Assembly (NCBI GenBank): GCA_039519185.1
Contig: CM076854.1
Span: 21,065,456-21,129,455, forward strand
Length of the DNA stretch: 64,000 bases
DNA from: Astragalus membranaceus
Taxonomy: Eukaryota; Streptophyta; Magnoliopsida; Fabales; Fabaceae
Reading direction: 5' to 3'
The notes under the pieces were generated by a model that was not told where the DNA came from, did not search any database, and saw only the letters and a list, made by a program, of their open reading frames with translations. Below, one piece after another: positions 11,195-21,317 of the stretch (position 1 is its first letter; each line of letters begins with the position of its first letter). Position numbers and translations under genes: made by a program.

Positions 11195-14100
11195 ATGGCA
11201 AGACGTGATGACGCTGCTTTGGCTGCTGCTCTGCAAGCCATAGCTCAAGCTGTTGGGAATCAGCACACGGCTGCTGATGCTAATGCTCGTAACTTAGCGA
11301 CGTTCCAGAGGGAAAATCCACCCACCTTCAAGGGTCGGTATGACCCCGATGGAGCCTTGGCCTGGTTAAAGGAGATAGAGCGGATCTTTCGTGTCATGGA
11401 GTGTTCTGCTGCTCAGAAAGTGAAATTGGGAACTCATATGTTAGCAGAGGAAGCTGACGACTGGTGGTTGGGAATGCTGCGAAGATTAGAAAATGCTGGT
11501 GTGGAAGTTACTTGGGAAGTTTTCACGAGGGAGTTCAAGAGAAAGTACTACCCTGAGGATGTGCGAGCTAAAAAGGAAGTGGAATTTCTAGAGCTGAAGC
11601 AGGGAAACAAGACGGTAGCTGAGTATGCCGCCCAATTTGAGGAGTTGGCCAAATTTTGTCCTTACTATGCCAATGATGCCGATTCGGAGTTCTCCAAGTG
11701 TGTCAAATTTGAGAGTGGTCTGCGCCCTGATATAAAGAAAGCAATTGGGTATCAAGAGATTCGGGATTTTGCTAGATTGGTTGATAAGTGTAGGATCTAT
11801 GAGGAAGACAGTAATGCTGCTTACAAGGCTGTGAAGGAAAATAGGAATTCTCAGTTTAGGGCAAAGCCCTATGATGTTGCTGGAAGTAAAGGTAAGTGGA
11901 AAGCAGGTACTGGTCAGAAGTCAAGTGGGGGAGGTGCCCCTTCGGACATTGTGTGTTATTCTTGTAAGAAGCCTGGTCATAAGAGTAATGAGTGCCCCGA
12001 GGCCAATTGTTTCAAGTGTGGTCAGAAGGGCCATAAAGCTGCTAACTGTGAAAAGAAAGGGATTGTCTGCTATAATTGTGAAGAAGTGGGGCATGTGAGT
12101 GCTAATTGTCCTAAACCCAAGAGGGAGAGAGCTAAAGGGAAAGTGTTTGCGCTGGCAGGATCCGAGGATGCTAACGAGATTAGAGGTACTTGCATTATTT
12201 ATGGTATTCCTGTGATTGTTATAGTAGATACCGGTGCTACTCATTCTTTCATTGCTTTATTATGTGCTGAAAAATTGGGTCTTGAATTGTCTTCTATGAT
12301 GAGGGAGATGGTTATTGATACTCCCGCTAAGGGGTCGGTAACTACCTCCCTAGTGTGTGCTAAGTGTCCTCTGTCAGTCTTCGGCAGAGATTTTCTTGTG
12401 AACCTTATTTGTTTGCCTTTGGAGGGATTGGACGTTATCCTTGGTATGGACTGGTTAGTTGATAACCATGTGCATATCAATTGCTTCGAGAGGTCTGTGA
12501 GTTTCCTTGTCCCTGAGGAAGAAGAATCTGCCTTGCTGCCTGCTGGTCAATTGCGTAGGTTAATGAAGGGAGAAGTTCATCTATTTGCCTTGATGGCGTC
12601 TCTGTCTGTTGAAAGTCAAGATATCATTGAGGGGTTGAAGGTAGTGTGCGAGTTTCCGGAAGTGTTCCCTGATGAGATTCCGAGTGTTCCGCCAGAGAGG
12701 GAGATTGAATTTGCTATTGATCTTGTGCCGGGTACGAGGCCTGTGTCTATGGCACCGTACCGGATGTCGGCGTCTGAATTATATGAATTGAAGAGTCAGC
12801 TAGAGGAGTTACTTGAGAAGAAGTTCATAAGGCCTAGTGTGTCGCCTTGGGGAGCACCTGTATTGTTAGTAAAGAAGAAGGATGGGAGCATGAGGCTTTG
12901 CGTGGACTATAGACAATTGAATAAAGTGACAATCAAAAACAGGTATCCGCTTCCGAGAATTGATGACTTGATGGACCAGTTGGTGGGTGCTAAGGTGTTT
13001 AGCAAGATCGACTTGAGGTCGGGTTATCACCAAATCAAGGTGAAGGATGAGGACGTTCAGAAGACGGCTTTCAGAACTAGATATGGGCATTATGAATATT
13101 CGGTAATGCCGTTTGGTGTTACAAACGCACCCGGAGTGTTTATGGAGTTCATGAACCGTACCTTCCATAGCTACTTGGATCGTTTTGTAGTGGTATTTAT
13201 AGATGATATTCTAGTGTATTCCAAGACGGAAGAAGAGCACGCAGAGCACTTGAGGTTAGTGCTAGAAGTATTGAAGGAAAAGAAGCTTTATGCAAAATTG
13301 TCAAAGTGCGAGTTCTGGTTGCATAAGGTGAGTTTTCTTGGCCATGTGATTTCTGGTGACGGTATAGCCGTAGACCCAGCCAAGGTTGATGCTGTGTTAC
13401 AGTGGGAGAGCCCAAAGTCAGTGACTGAGATAAGGAGTTTCTTGGGTTTAGCCGGTTACTACAGGAGGTTTATAGAGGGTTTCTCTAAGCTAGCCCTTCC
13501 GTTGACTCAATTGACGTGTAAAGGGAAAGCTTTTGTGTGGGATGCCCGGTGTGAGGAGAGCTTCAATGAGCTGAAGAAGAGGTTGACCACATCTCCTATT
13601 TTGGTATTGCCTGTTCCAGAGCAACCGTTTGTAGTGTATTGCGATGCTTCCAAGATGGGTTTAGGAGGTGTGCTGATGCAAGATGGTAAGGTAGTAGCCT
13701 ATGCATCTAGGCAGTTGAGAATTCACGAGAAGAACTACCCTACTCATGATTTGGAGCTTGCGGCAATTGTCTTTGCTTTGAAGATTTGGAGACACTATTT
13801 GTATGGTGCTAAGTTTGAGGTGTTCAGTGACCATAAGGGGTTGCAGTATTTATTTGATCAGAAAGAGCTGAATATGAGACAAAGGAGGTGGCTAGAATTA
13901 TTGAAGGACTATGACTTTAGTTTGAACTACCATCCGGGGAAGGCTAATGTTGTAGTCGACGCTTTGAGTAGGAAGTCCCTTCATATGTCTGCAATGATGG
14001 TGAAAGAACTCGAATTGATTGAGCAGTTTCGGGATTTGAGTTTGGTCTGTGAAGTAACGCCTAAGAGTGTAAGACTGGGAATGTTGAAGATTCACAATGA

Positions 14101-15556
14101 ATTCTTAGATGTTATTAGAGAGGCTCAGAAACAAGATATTAAGTTAGTTGAAGCGGCAGTTGGGATTGATCATTCCGAGAATAAGGATTATGAGATAGAT
14201 GCACAAGATGTATTGAGACACCGTGGAAGAATTTGCATTCCTGATGACGAAGAAATTAAGAAGGCAATCCTTGAAGAAGGTCATCGGAGCAAGTTGAGTA
14301 TCCACCCAGGAGCCACAAAGATGTACCAAGATTTGAAGAAATTGTTTTGGTGGCCGGGCATGAAGCGAGATGTAGCCCAATTTGTGTATGCTTGTTTGAC
14401 ATGTCAGAAATCTAAGGTAGAGCATCAGAAGCCGGCAGGGTTGATGCAGCCATTGGATGTTCCGGAATGGAAGTGGGATAGTATCTCCATGGATTTTGTA
14501 ACTGGGTTGCCGAATACAGTGAGAGGATTTGATGCTATATGGGTGATTGTGGATAGGTTGACAAAATCTGCTCACTTTTTGCCGATTAATATGACTTATC
14601 CGGTTCCGAGGTTGGCAGATATTTATGTTAAGACTATTGTGAAGCTGCATGGTGTTCCTTTGAGTATCGTGTCCGATCGGGATCCTAGATTTACTTCTGA
14701 ATTTTGGAAAAGCTTGCAAGAGGCCTTAGGTTCTAAATTGAGATTGAGTTCCGCTTATCATCCCCAGACAGACGGGCAGACGGAAAGAACTATCCAGTCA
14801 CTAGAGGATTTGTTGAGAGCATGCGTTCTTGAACAAGGAGGTTCATGGGATTCCCATTTGCCATTGATTGAATTCACTTATAATAATAGTTTTCATGCGA
14901 GTATTGGGATGGCGCCTTTCGAGGCATTGTATGGTAGGAGGTGCAGGACACCCTTGTGTTGGTATGAATCAGGGGAGAGTGTGGTGTTAGGCCCTGAGAT
15001 TGTGCGGGAGACCACTGAGAAGGTGAAAATGATTCGAGAAAAGATGAAAGCCTCGCAGAGTAGGCAGAAGAGCTATCATGATAAGAGAAGAAAGGATCTA
15101 GAGTTTCAAGCTGGTGACCATGTATTCTTGAGAGTCACTCCGGTGACAGGTGTGGGTCGTGCCTTGAAATCTAAGAAGCTAACCCCTCGTTTTATTGGCC
15201 CATACCAGATTTTGGAAAGAGTTGGGAAAGTTGCCTATTGGGTGGCATTGCCACCTAATTTGTCTAATCTGCATGACGTGTTTCATGTATCTCAGTTGCG
15301 GAAGTATGTACCTGATCCGTCGCACGTGATCCAGATGGATAATGTAGAGGTAAGGGAGAACCTCACCGTAGAGACTATGCCAGTCAGAATTGAAGACCGG
15401 GAGGTAAAGGTGTTAAGAGGCAAAGAGATCAATTTAGTGAAAGTGGTTTGGTTGGGAGCCGTGGGCGAGAGTATGACGTGGGAATTGGAAAGTAAGATGA
15501 AAGAAGTCTATCCAGAGTTATTTGATTCAGGTAATTTCGAGGACGAAATTCTCTAA
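11195..15556 (+). CDS. Intact gag-pol polyprotein of element 2 (1453 aa)
   Basis: This single uninterrupted ORF starts at the ATG after the leader and begins MARRDDAALAAAL. It encodes, in order: the gag capsid region (residues about 1-250), three CCHC zinc knuckles (CYSCKKPGHKSNEC, CFKCGQKGHKAANC, CYNCEEVGHVSANC; about 255-315), an aspartic protease (DTGATHSF), reverse transcriptase (FIDDILVYS), RNase H (YCDASKMGLGG), integrase (zinc finger, then SDRDPRF and HPQTDGQTE), a GPY-like motif (RFIGPYQIL) and a chromodomain-like C-terminus (GESMTWELES). Gag and pol are fused in one frame, as in many plant chromoviruses. All catalytic motifs I looked for are present, so the copy could be autonomous. 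The stop overlaps the polypurine tract. Confidence 0.95.
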   Translation: MARRDDAALAAALQAIAQAVGNQHTAADANARNLATFQRENPPTFKGRYDPDGALAWLKEIERIFRVMECSAAQKVKLGTHMLAEEADDWWLGMLRRLENAGVEVTWEVFTREFKRKYYPEDVRAKKEVEFLELKQGNKTVAEYAAQFEELAKFCPYYANDADSEFSKCVKFESGLRPDIKKAIGYQEIRDFARLVDKCRIYEEDSNAAYKAVKENRNSQFRAKPYDVAGSKGKWKAGTGQKSSGGGAPSDIVCYSCKKPGHKSNECPEANCFKCGQKGHKAANCEKKGIVCYNCEEVGHVSANCPKPKRERAKGKVFALAGSEDANEIRGTCIIYGIPVIVIVDTGATHSFIALLCAEKLGLELSSMMREMVIDTPAKGSVTTSLVCAKCPLSVFGRDFLVNLICLPLEGLDVILGMDWLVDNHVHINCFERSVSFLVPEEEESALLPAGQLRRLMKGEVHLFALMASLSVESQDIIEGLKVVCEFPEVFPDEIPSVPPEREIEFAIDLVPGTRPVSMAPYRMSASELYELKSQLEELLEKKFIRPSVSPWGAPVLLVKKKDGSMRLCVDYRQLNKVTIKNRYPLPRIDDLMDQLVGAKVFSKIDLRSGYHQIKVKDEDVQKTAFRTRYGHYEYSVMPFGVTNAPGVFMEFMNRTFHSYLDRFVVVFIDDILVYSKTEEEHAEHLRLVLEVLKEKKLYAKLSKCEFWLHKVSFLGHVISGDGIAVDPAKVDAVLQWESPKSVTEIRSFLGLAGYYRRFIEGFSKLALPLTQLTCKGKAFVWDARCEESFNELKKRLTTSPILVLPVPEQPFVVYCDASKMGLGGVLMQDGKVVAYASRQLRIHEKNYPTHDLELAAIVFALKIWRHYLYGAKFEVFSDHKGLQYLFDQKELNMRQRRWLELLKDYDFSLNYHPGKANVVVDALSRKSLHMSAMMVKELELIEQFRDLSLVCEVTPKSVRLGMLKIHNEFLDVIREAQKQDIKLVEAAVGIDHSENKDYEIDAQDVLRHRGRICIPDDEEIKKAILEEGHRSKLSIHPGATKMYQDLKKLFWWPGMKRDVAQFVYACLTCQKSKVEHQKPAGLMQPLDVPEWKWDSISMDFVTGLPNTVRGFDAIWVIVDRLTKSAHFLPINMTYPVPRLADIYVKTIVKLHGVPLSIVSDRDPRFTSEFWKSLQEALGSKLRLSSAYHPQTDGQTERTIQSLEDLLRACVLEQGGSWDSHLPLIEFTYNNSFHASIGMAPFEALYGRRCRTPLCWYESGESVVLGPEIVRETTEKVKMIREKMKASQSRQKSYHDKRRKDLEFQAGDHVFLRVTPVTGVGRALKSKKLTPRFIGPYQILERVGKVAYWVALPPNLSNLHDVFHVSQLRKYVPDPSHVIQMDNVEVRENLTVETMPVRIEDREVKVLRGKEINLVKVVWLGAVGESMTWELESKMKEVYPELFDSGNFEDEIL

Positions 15557-15568
15557 GTGGGGGAGAGT
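15557..15568 (+). other. Polypurine tract of element 2
   Basis: GTGGGGGAGAGT lies immediately after the gag-pol stop and directly before the second LTR. Confidence 0.85.
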
Positions 15569-17904
15569 TGTAACGCCCTAAAATAATTTAATTAAATTAA
15601 TTAATTAAATTATTTGAAGGATTACAAAATTATTTAAGTGGAATAATTAAATTAGAATTTGTTTTATTTCAGGGGGTGAGATGAATTAAAAAGAGTGGTG
15701 TAAAAAATGGGCCCAAGCCACTTAAGTGACCCAAGCCCATTCCAATTATCACAAAAACCTAAGAATTGTTTTCATTTTCCATCAAAAAGAAAGAACCAGC
15801 AAACTGAGAGTGAGAGGGGGGTAGGGCGCGCGACTCCAGCAAAGGGGAAGAAGAGAAATTGCCTTCATCTTGGCTTAGGTAAGTTGTCTTGATCCTTTCC
15901 CCTTCCATTTTTTCTTCTCTTTCAAGTGGTGGTTTCAAATCCCTCTTTTTCCATTGTTGCGATTTCCTCCATGGTTTTGTTGCTGGCGCGATTTGCGAAT
16001 AGAAGAGGAGGGAGAGGAGCTGCTGCCATTTTCGTTCTTGAGGCTTAGGGGTGGCTGAGTTCTTCAATCACAAGGTTAGGGGGCTCTATTTATACCTATA
16101 ATAATGCTTAAGTTGGGTTGTTGTAGGGATATAGGCTGAAATTGTTGTGTTGTGAAATTGTTGAATCATTGCTACTGTTAGTGAGGTGAAAACAAATGTT
16201 AATGGTATAGTTAGTGAATTGTTAAGTAATTAATAATGTTGAATTGTTGTTCCATTCAAATTGCCACTGTGGGTGCTCCATGCGAATTGCCTCTGTTTTG
16301 TGATCCTAGGAATTTGTTGAGTAATTGCTACTATTGATTGTTTTGGTGAGTTAATGAATTGTTTCAGTCGACTATTGCTTCATTGTTATCCTATGAATTG
16401 TTGTTTAGTGAAATGGTTAAATAATTGTTTTAGTTGAATATAATTGTTGAATAGGATAGCTACTGCCTTTAGTTGTGTTAGTTGTTTTGGTTGAATTGGA
16501 ATATTATTGTTATTGAAATTAAGTTAGTTGAAATGTTGTATAATTATTATTGTTGAGTTGCTGTTCCTTTCGAATTACCACTGTTTTGGGAAATTAATGA
16601 ATAAATTGTCAATGTTGGATTAGTGTTCTATTTGAAAAATGGTTGCTGCCTATTGTTCTATTGAAAGGTTGCTCTAGGAAATTGTTAAGTAATTGATAAG
16701 CATTATTATAGTTAAACAATTGTTAAGCACTATTATAGTTTGAATGTTGAACAAATGCTACTGTATGATTGTTTGATGAGTTAGTGGAATTGATGATAAG
16801 TTAGTATATATGTGTGATTGTTGCTGCCTTACTATGATTATTATAGTTTGGATAATTGTTAAACACTAATATAGTTTGATAGTTAAATAGTTGCTACTGA
16901 TTGGATTAGTTGATGAGTTAAGTAGTTGATGAATTAAGTTAATTGAATGGTAAATAAAGGCTACTATTGATGGTTTCGATGAGCTAGTTGAATTGTAAGA
17001 ATTAGATTACTAGCCTAAGGATAATAAGCGGTGTGTACGGAGTTGTAATTAATCGGAGATGTGAAAGCGGTGAGGGACTCCGGTCCAAAGCGGTGCGATA
17101 ACCTTAAGACCTTTATGTTGACTATATTAAGTTGAGAAATGCAAAGCGGTGAGTTTAATAATTATTATGGATTATGTGTGGTGTTGTGGTGCATAGTCAT
17201 AGTGTCGCATGACTCATGTTGCATAAAGCGGTGTGTCGGCTTCGGCCAAAGCGGTGCGGTGGCTTTGGCCAAAGCGGTGAGTGCCCTCCAGGCTAATAGC
17301 GGTGATGATGGATCCACATGCATGTTGCATTACATGCATTAGTCAAGCATTTGATGAGTGTGTGGATGAATTATGAATATGATGATTATATTGAAAATGT
17401 GGTGAGTTGTTTTGAATTAGTGTCGCTTGCTGCCTTCCTTATTATAACGCTTTCTTAATCATTATTATTTGTGTAAAGAGACTCACCCTACTGCCTTTGT
17501 TGCTTTTTATGTCGGCAACTTGCAGGTGATCGAGAGTGAGGGCATCTTTATGCCTCTTTTCTAGTAGTGTGTCAGCTCTGATATGTAGCACCAGGGGGAG
17601 GGCGTAGTAGTATTATTATTGTCGTTTTGATTGTATTGGATTGTTATATTGATGTATTGATACCATTCCGCTGTGTTGAGGCTATTTTATTTATGTGCTG
17701 CAAACTAAAACAGGTGTTGTGGGCCCGTCCCCAAACTATTCGTGCTATATATCGTGCTGTTGATTGTGGACTTTACGTCATTGATTTTTAAACTAGATGA
17801 TTTTTATGAGCGTTGAAATGTGACACCTTTTTCAATGATACACATTCTTTTAAAACTCTGATTTTATATACCGCTTAATAGTTAATTTAGAAGGGGGTGT
17901 TACA
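15569..17904 (+). repeat. Second LTR of element 2 (2336 bp)
   Basis: It has the same length and ends as the first LTR (TGTAACGCCC...GTTACA). Differences seen by eye include positions equivalent to 8796, the AGAGGAATT/AGAGAAATT site, CCATGTGAATTT/CCATGCGAATTG, and one near the 3' end. It serves as the 3' LTR of the intact unit and as the 5' LTR of the truncated one. Confidence 0.95.
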
Positions 17905-17908
17905 TTAG

Positions 17909-17920
17909 TGGTATCAGAGC
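17909..17920 (+). other. Second primer-binding site, initiator tRNA-Met
   Basis: TGGTATCAGAGC is repeated with the same four-base spacing from the second LTR. This shows that a second internal region begins here, rather than host flank. Confidence 0.92.
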
Positions 17921-18002
17921 TGAAGTTGGTCTGTCCGACCAAGTGTCTAGGTGTTATGTCTATTGTATCTAATTGTGTTTATTTGTGTAGAAATCTGATT
18001 CG

Positions 18003-18980
18003 ATGGCAAGACGTGATGACGCTGCTTTGGCTGCTGCTCTGCAAGCCATAGCTCAAGCTGTTGGGAATCAGCACACGGCTGCTGATGCTAATGCTCGTAA
18101 CTTAGCGACGTTCCAGAGGGAAAATCCACCCACCTTCAAGGGTCGGTATGACCCCGATGGAGCCTTGGCCTGGTTAAAGGAGATAGAGCGGATCTTTCGT
18201 GTCATGGAGTGTTCTGCTGCTCAGAAAGTGAAATTGGGAACTCATATGTTAGCAGAGGAAGCTGACGACTGGTGGTTGGGAATGCTGCGAAGATTAGAAA
18301 ATGCTGGTGTGGAAGTTACTTGGGAAGTTTTCACGAGGGAGTTCAAGAGAAAGTACTACCCTGAGGATGTGCGAGCTAAAAAGGAAGTGGAATTTCTAGA
18401 GCTGAAGCAGGGAAACAAGACGGTAGCTGAGTATGCCGCCAAATTTGAGGAGTTGGCCAAATTTTGTCCTTACTATGCCAATGATGCCGATTCGGAGTTC
18501 TCCAAGTGTGTCAAATTTGAGAGTGGTCTGCGCCCTGATATAAAGAAAGCAATTGGGTATCAAGAGATTCGGGATTTTGCTAGATTGGTTGATAAGTGTA
18601 GGATCTATGAGGAAGACAGTAATGCTGCTTACAAGGCTGTGAAGGAAAATAGGAATTCTCAGTTTAGGGCAAAGCCCTATGATGTTGCTGGAAGTAAAGG
18701 TAAGTGGAAAGCAGGTACTGGTCAGAAGTCAAGTGGGGGAGGTGCCCCTTCGGACATTGTGTGTTATTCTTGTAAGAAGCCTGGTCATAAGAGTAATGAG
18801 TGCCCCGAGGCCAATTGTTTCAAGTGTGGTCAGAAGGGCCATAAAGCTGCTTACTGTGAAAAGAAAGGGATTGTCTGCTATAATTGTGAAGAAGTGGGGC
18901 ATGTGAGTGCTAATTGTCCTAAACCCAAGAGGGAGAGAGCTAAAGGGAAAGTGTTCCTCATGAAAATTTCCTCATTGTGA
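18003..18980 (+). pseudogene. Truncated second gag of element 2 (gag-only ORF, 325 codons)
   Basis: It is identical to the gag part of the intact copy for about 318 codons apart from two residue changes I could find (AAQFEE to AAKFEE; AANC to AAYC in the second knuckle, which keeps its cysteines). Homology stops at 18955. A short unrelated tail (FLMKISSL) from the junction sequence is read before a TGA. The ORF therefore keeps the whole capsid region and all three zinc knuckles but no protease or polymerase. It has its own complete LTR, primer-binding site and leader upstream. It is most likely a deletion product; a gag-only protein is possible but unproven. Confidence 0.85.
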
Positions 18981-18991
18981 AACTAAAACAC
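18956..18991. other. Junction filler between truncated gag and the duplicated segment
   Basis: These 36 bases belong neither to the retrotransposon nor to the other copies of the duplicated segment. The 14-mer TCCTCATGAAAATT occurs across the junction (from about 18955) and again about 40 bases later at the true start of the segment, as expected for templated end-joining repair. Confidence 0.6.
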
Positions 18992-19718
18992 TTAAAAAAA
19001 TTTCCTCATGAAAATTGAACCACGCCCTGTGAAGAAACAACAAACAAAAACTTAGACCACAAAAGAAACAAAAAAAGGAGAGAGAGAGAGATTGGCAATA
19101 ACCTGATGCTAGTTTCAGTGTCTGAATTATTAGTTTCAGTGTCAAGAAGATAAACATCAAAGAAAACAAGATTCACAATCAAAGAAATTAAAAAGGATTT
19201 ACATTCATCTTTCTTGTGTTCCATTCTGGTTCCTGATACTGTGTGACTGAGTCGTTTTTTCCTCTTTCTTGTTTTCCATTCTGGTTCCTGTTAGGGTTCG
19301 CAAATCCTTCGTGTTTTCACACCCCAACAGCGTAGAGGCGCAAAATTAACTAGAAGCAGCGAATCACAATTCATCCATTGGTGAAATCAAAAGCCTAGAA
19401 ATTAAACTAGAAATTTTCGAGGAGTATACACAACAAATCAAACATCCGAAGAGGAAGGGGAGAAGTTTAATAAAAAGCCATCAAAGGTCGAACCTGTTGG
19501 TGAAAGATGAGAGCTAAAGACCATCGCTGGAGACCACCAAGGAGGAGCGCCGCCGAGTTCGGTTGTGGGTGCGCTGTTGAAGTTTCGCAAGATCTACGGG
19601 AAGGTTACAAAGTTACAAGGTGTGAGAGGGAAACTGAAAACGATAGGGTTTGAGAGGGAGGAGGGAAACGTGTGAGAGGAGGGATCGTGAAAAATTTCAG
19701 TAATGAAACAGACTTTAT

Positions 19719-19786
19719 GAATCGGTTGTTTAAAGAACTGATTCTGAATGTACATATTCAGAATTGGTTGTTTAAACAACCGATTC
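19719..19786. repeat. 68-bp palindrome, copy A
   Basis: The left arm GAATCGGTTGTTTAAA is the reverse complement of the right arm TTTAAACAACCGATTC. Between them a second, smaller inverted pair is centred on GTACAT (TTCTGAAT...ATTCAGAA). It can fold as a long hairpin or cruciform. The same structure occurs in copies C and B. Confidence 0.85.
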
Positions 19787-20235
19787 AAAATGTCTAAATG
19801 GGTATCGGGTCACTAGGTCAAGGGTCGGACCGAGGAGTCGACAGTTGAACCGCATGACCAAAACCGGGACCGCATGACTCGGACCCGGTCTCTATTTCGC
19901 GAATTTTCAAGACCTATATAGTATATAATATAAATTTTGTACCTGTAAAATTAATAACTATGTTTATTTTATATCTACTAAAATATAAAATTAATATCTT
20001 AATTTATTAATATTTTTAAATTTATTCATACATAATATTAATATTAATCTATTTTAGATCACACAAATTAATATGTACTCAACAAATATGGTGTTTGTTT
20101 TTGCTAAACGAGTTATTTTTTTTGGGTGGAAGCTCAACGAGTTATTGAGTACAATATATACTATATAGTATTTGTTTGTGAAAGGAGGTATTAATATATT
20201 GATATATAGAATCAAAATGAAAAACAAACACAACA

Positions 20236-20313
20236 ACATCAATGGCGCAGTGGTAGCGCTCTCATTTGTCTCACAATAGGTCTCGTGTTCGATCCCCAAT
20301 ATGAGCTCTTTTT
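20236..20313 (+). repeat. tRNA-like pol III sequence (SINE head), copy A
   Basis: A box TGGCGCAGTGG (20243-20253), with D stem GCGC/GCGC, is followed 33 bases later by the B box GTTCGATCC (20287-20295). A TTTTT run at 20309 could act as a pol III terminator. Anticodon, T and acceptor stems do not pair properly, so this is not a functional tRNA gene; a tRNA-derived SINE remnant or tRNA pseudogene is more likely. Confidence 0.6.
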
Positions 20314-21317
20314 AGACTATTTCCAAACGCATGCAAAAAAAACCGGTTCGGGTTGCGAGAACCCATCGAGTCAACGAGTTTTAGCAAAACCGGGCGGTTC
20401 AGGGCGAGTCAGTGCATTTCCGATCCCGAGGGCTGACCGAGTCGGTTACCCCCCGGTCCGACCGGCCGGGCGGAGCCGATTTTTAAAACACTGGTTTTAG
20501 GTCATTTTTTGGCCTAGAATCACCCATATATATTGTTTGTTTTCCGTCTTTTTATCTAAATAAGTGGTTACCACATAGATCAACCTTTTATTTCGTATTG
20601 TTTTGATTCTTCGTCTGAGTGCGGCGCTATTTTTGTTCGTCATCTTGGTGCGGCATGTTTGATTTCCCGTCTTGTTACGGTGTTTGTTTGGATTTTCCGT
20701 CTTGTTGCGGTGTTCGTTTGGTTCAGATCGACAGATTAATTTCGATCAATCTCAGATTCAACCAATGACTAGGGCTTCAAAGTTACAGATCCGGAAGCAT
20801 GAGGACTCCGGTGACTTTTATTTTGTCACATTTGTAGGCATTAAGCCGTTTTACGCTATTAACTTGGGTACTGTGAGTTTGTTCGCAAATCCATCATTTA
20901 TGTTTAACAATGCTGATTTGTATTATCATTGATGTAATCTCTCTGTTTGAATGAATGAATATATTTTTTTGGTAAAAATTCGAACCAAAAAAATATCTTA
21001 CAAACGGTGCAAATTCCAATATTTTGGCAATTGAAAACCCGATGATGCTTTATACCCGTTGGAAAATGGAAAGTTAGAAGGTGAAGGAATTGGACTACAG
21101 AAATTTGGAAAGACACTTCTTTAACGTACAATTATTGTCGATAATGCGTTAATAAATACACACACACAGATACTGTGACTTTACTTTTGAACCTTCTTCC
21201 TTCTCCAAGAAGTAAAAGAGAGAGTCTTTCCAATACTTAGTTTTACCTTTTTCCTCTGTTAAGAGTCTTCTTCTCTTCTTCATACATTCCACAGAGTCAC
21301 ATTACTAAGAAAAAGAA
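20314..21317. other. 5' flank of the GHKL-family gene, copy A
   Basis: This contains a GC-richer stretch with direct repeats of a CCGTCTTGTTGCGGTGTTYG-like unit (about 20655-20720) and an 86-codon ORF (20672-20932) that is broken by a stop in copy B, so it is probably not a gene. The final 250 bases are near-identical in all three copies. They include an AT-rich TTAATAAATA near 21150, a possible TATA-like site, and pyrimidine-rich leader sequence before the ATG. Copy C lacks most of 20330-21030. Confidence 0.5.

Larger units (their letters stand above)
8761..18955 (+). mobile_element. Compound chromovirus: LTR, gag-pol, LTR, truncated gag (element 2)
   Basis: A 6808-bp unit (LTR plus internal region) is followed by a second LTR, a second primer-binding site and a second leader with gag. 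That second copy stops abruptly after position 18955. Corresponding positions in the two copies keep an exact 6808-bp offset from LTR start through gag, so no net indels separate them. A third LTR is missing. The arrangement fits unequal recombination between LTRs of two elements, or a tandem insertion, followed by loss of the right end. The left flank is TCGTG (8756-8760); no matching right flank can be identified. Confidence 0.9.

Noticed and set aside
20236..20313. Functional tRNA gene
   Set aside because: A and B boxes are good, but the anticodon, T and acceptor stems do not pair; kept only as tRNA-like sequence.
20672..20932. 86-codon ORF upstream of gene copy A
   Set aside because: Copy B has a stop in the corresponding stretch (CAGATCTAG), copy C lacks the region, and no family is recognisable.
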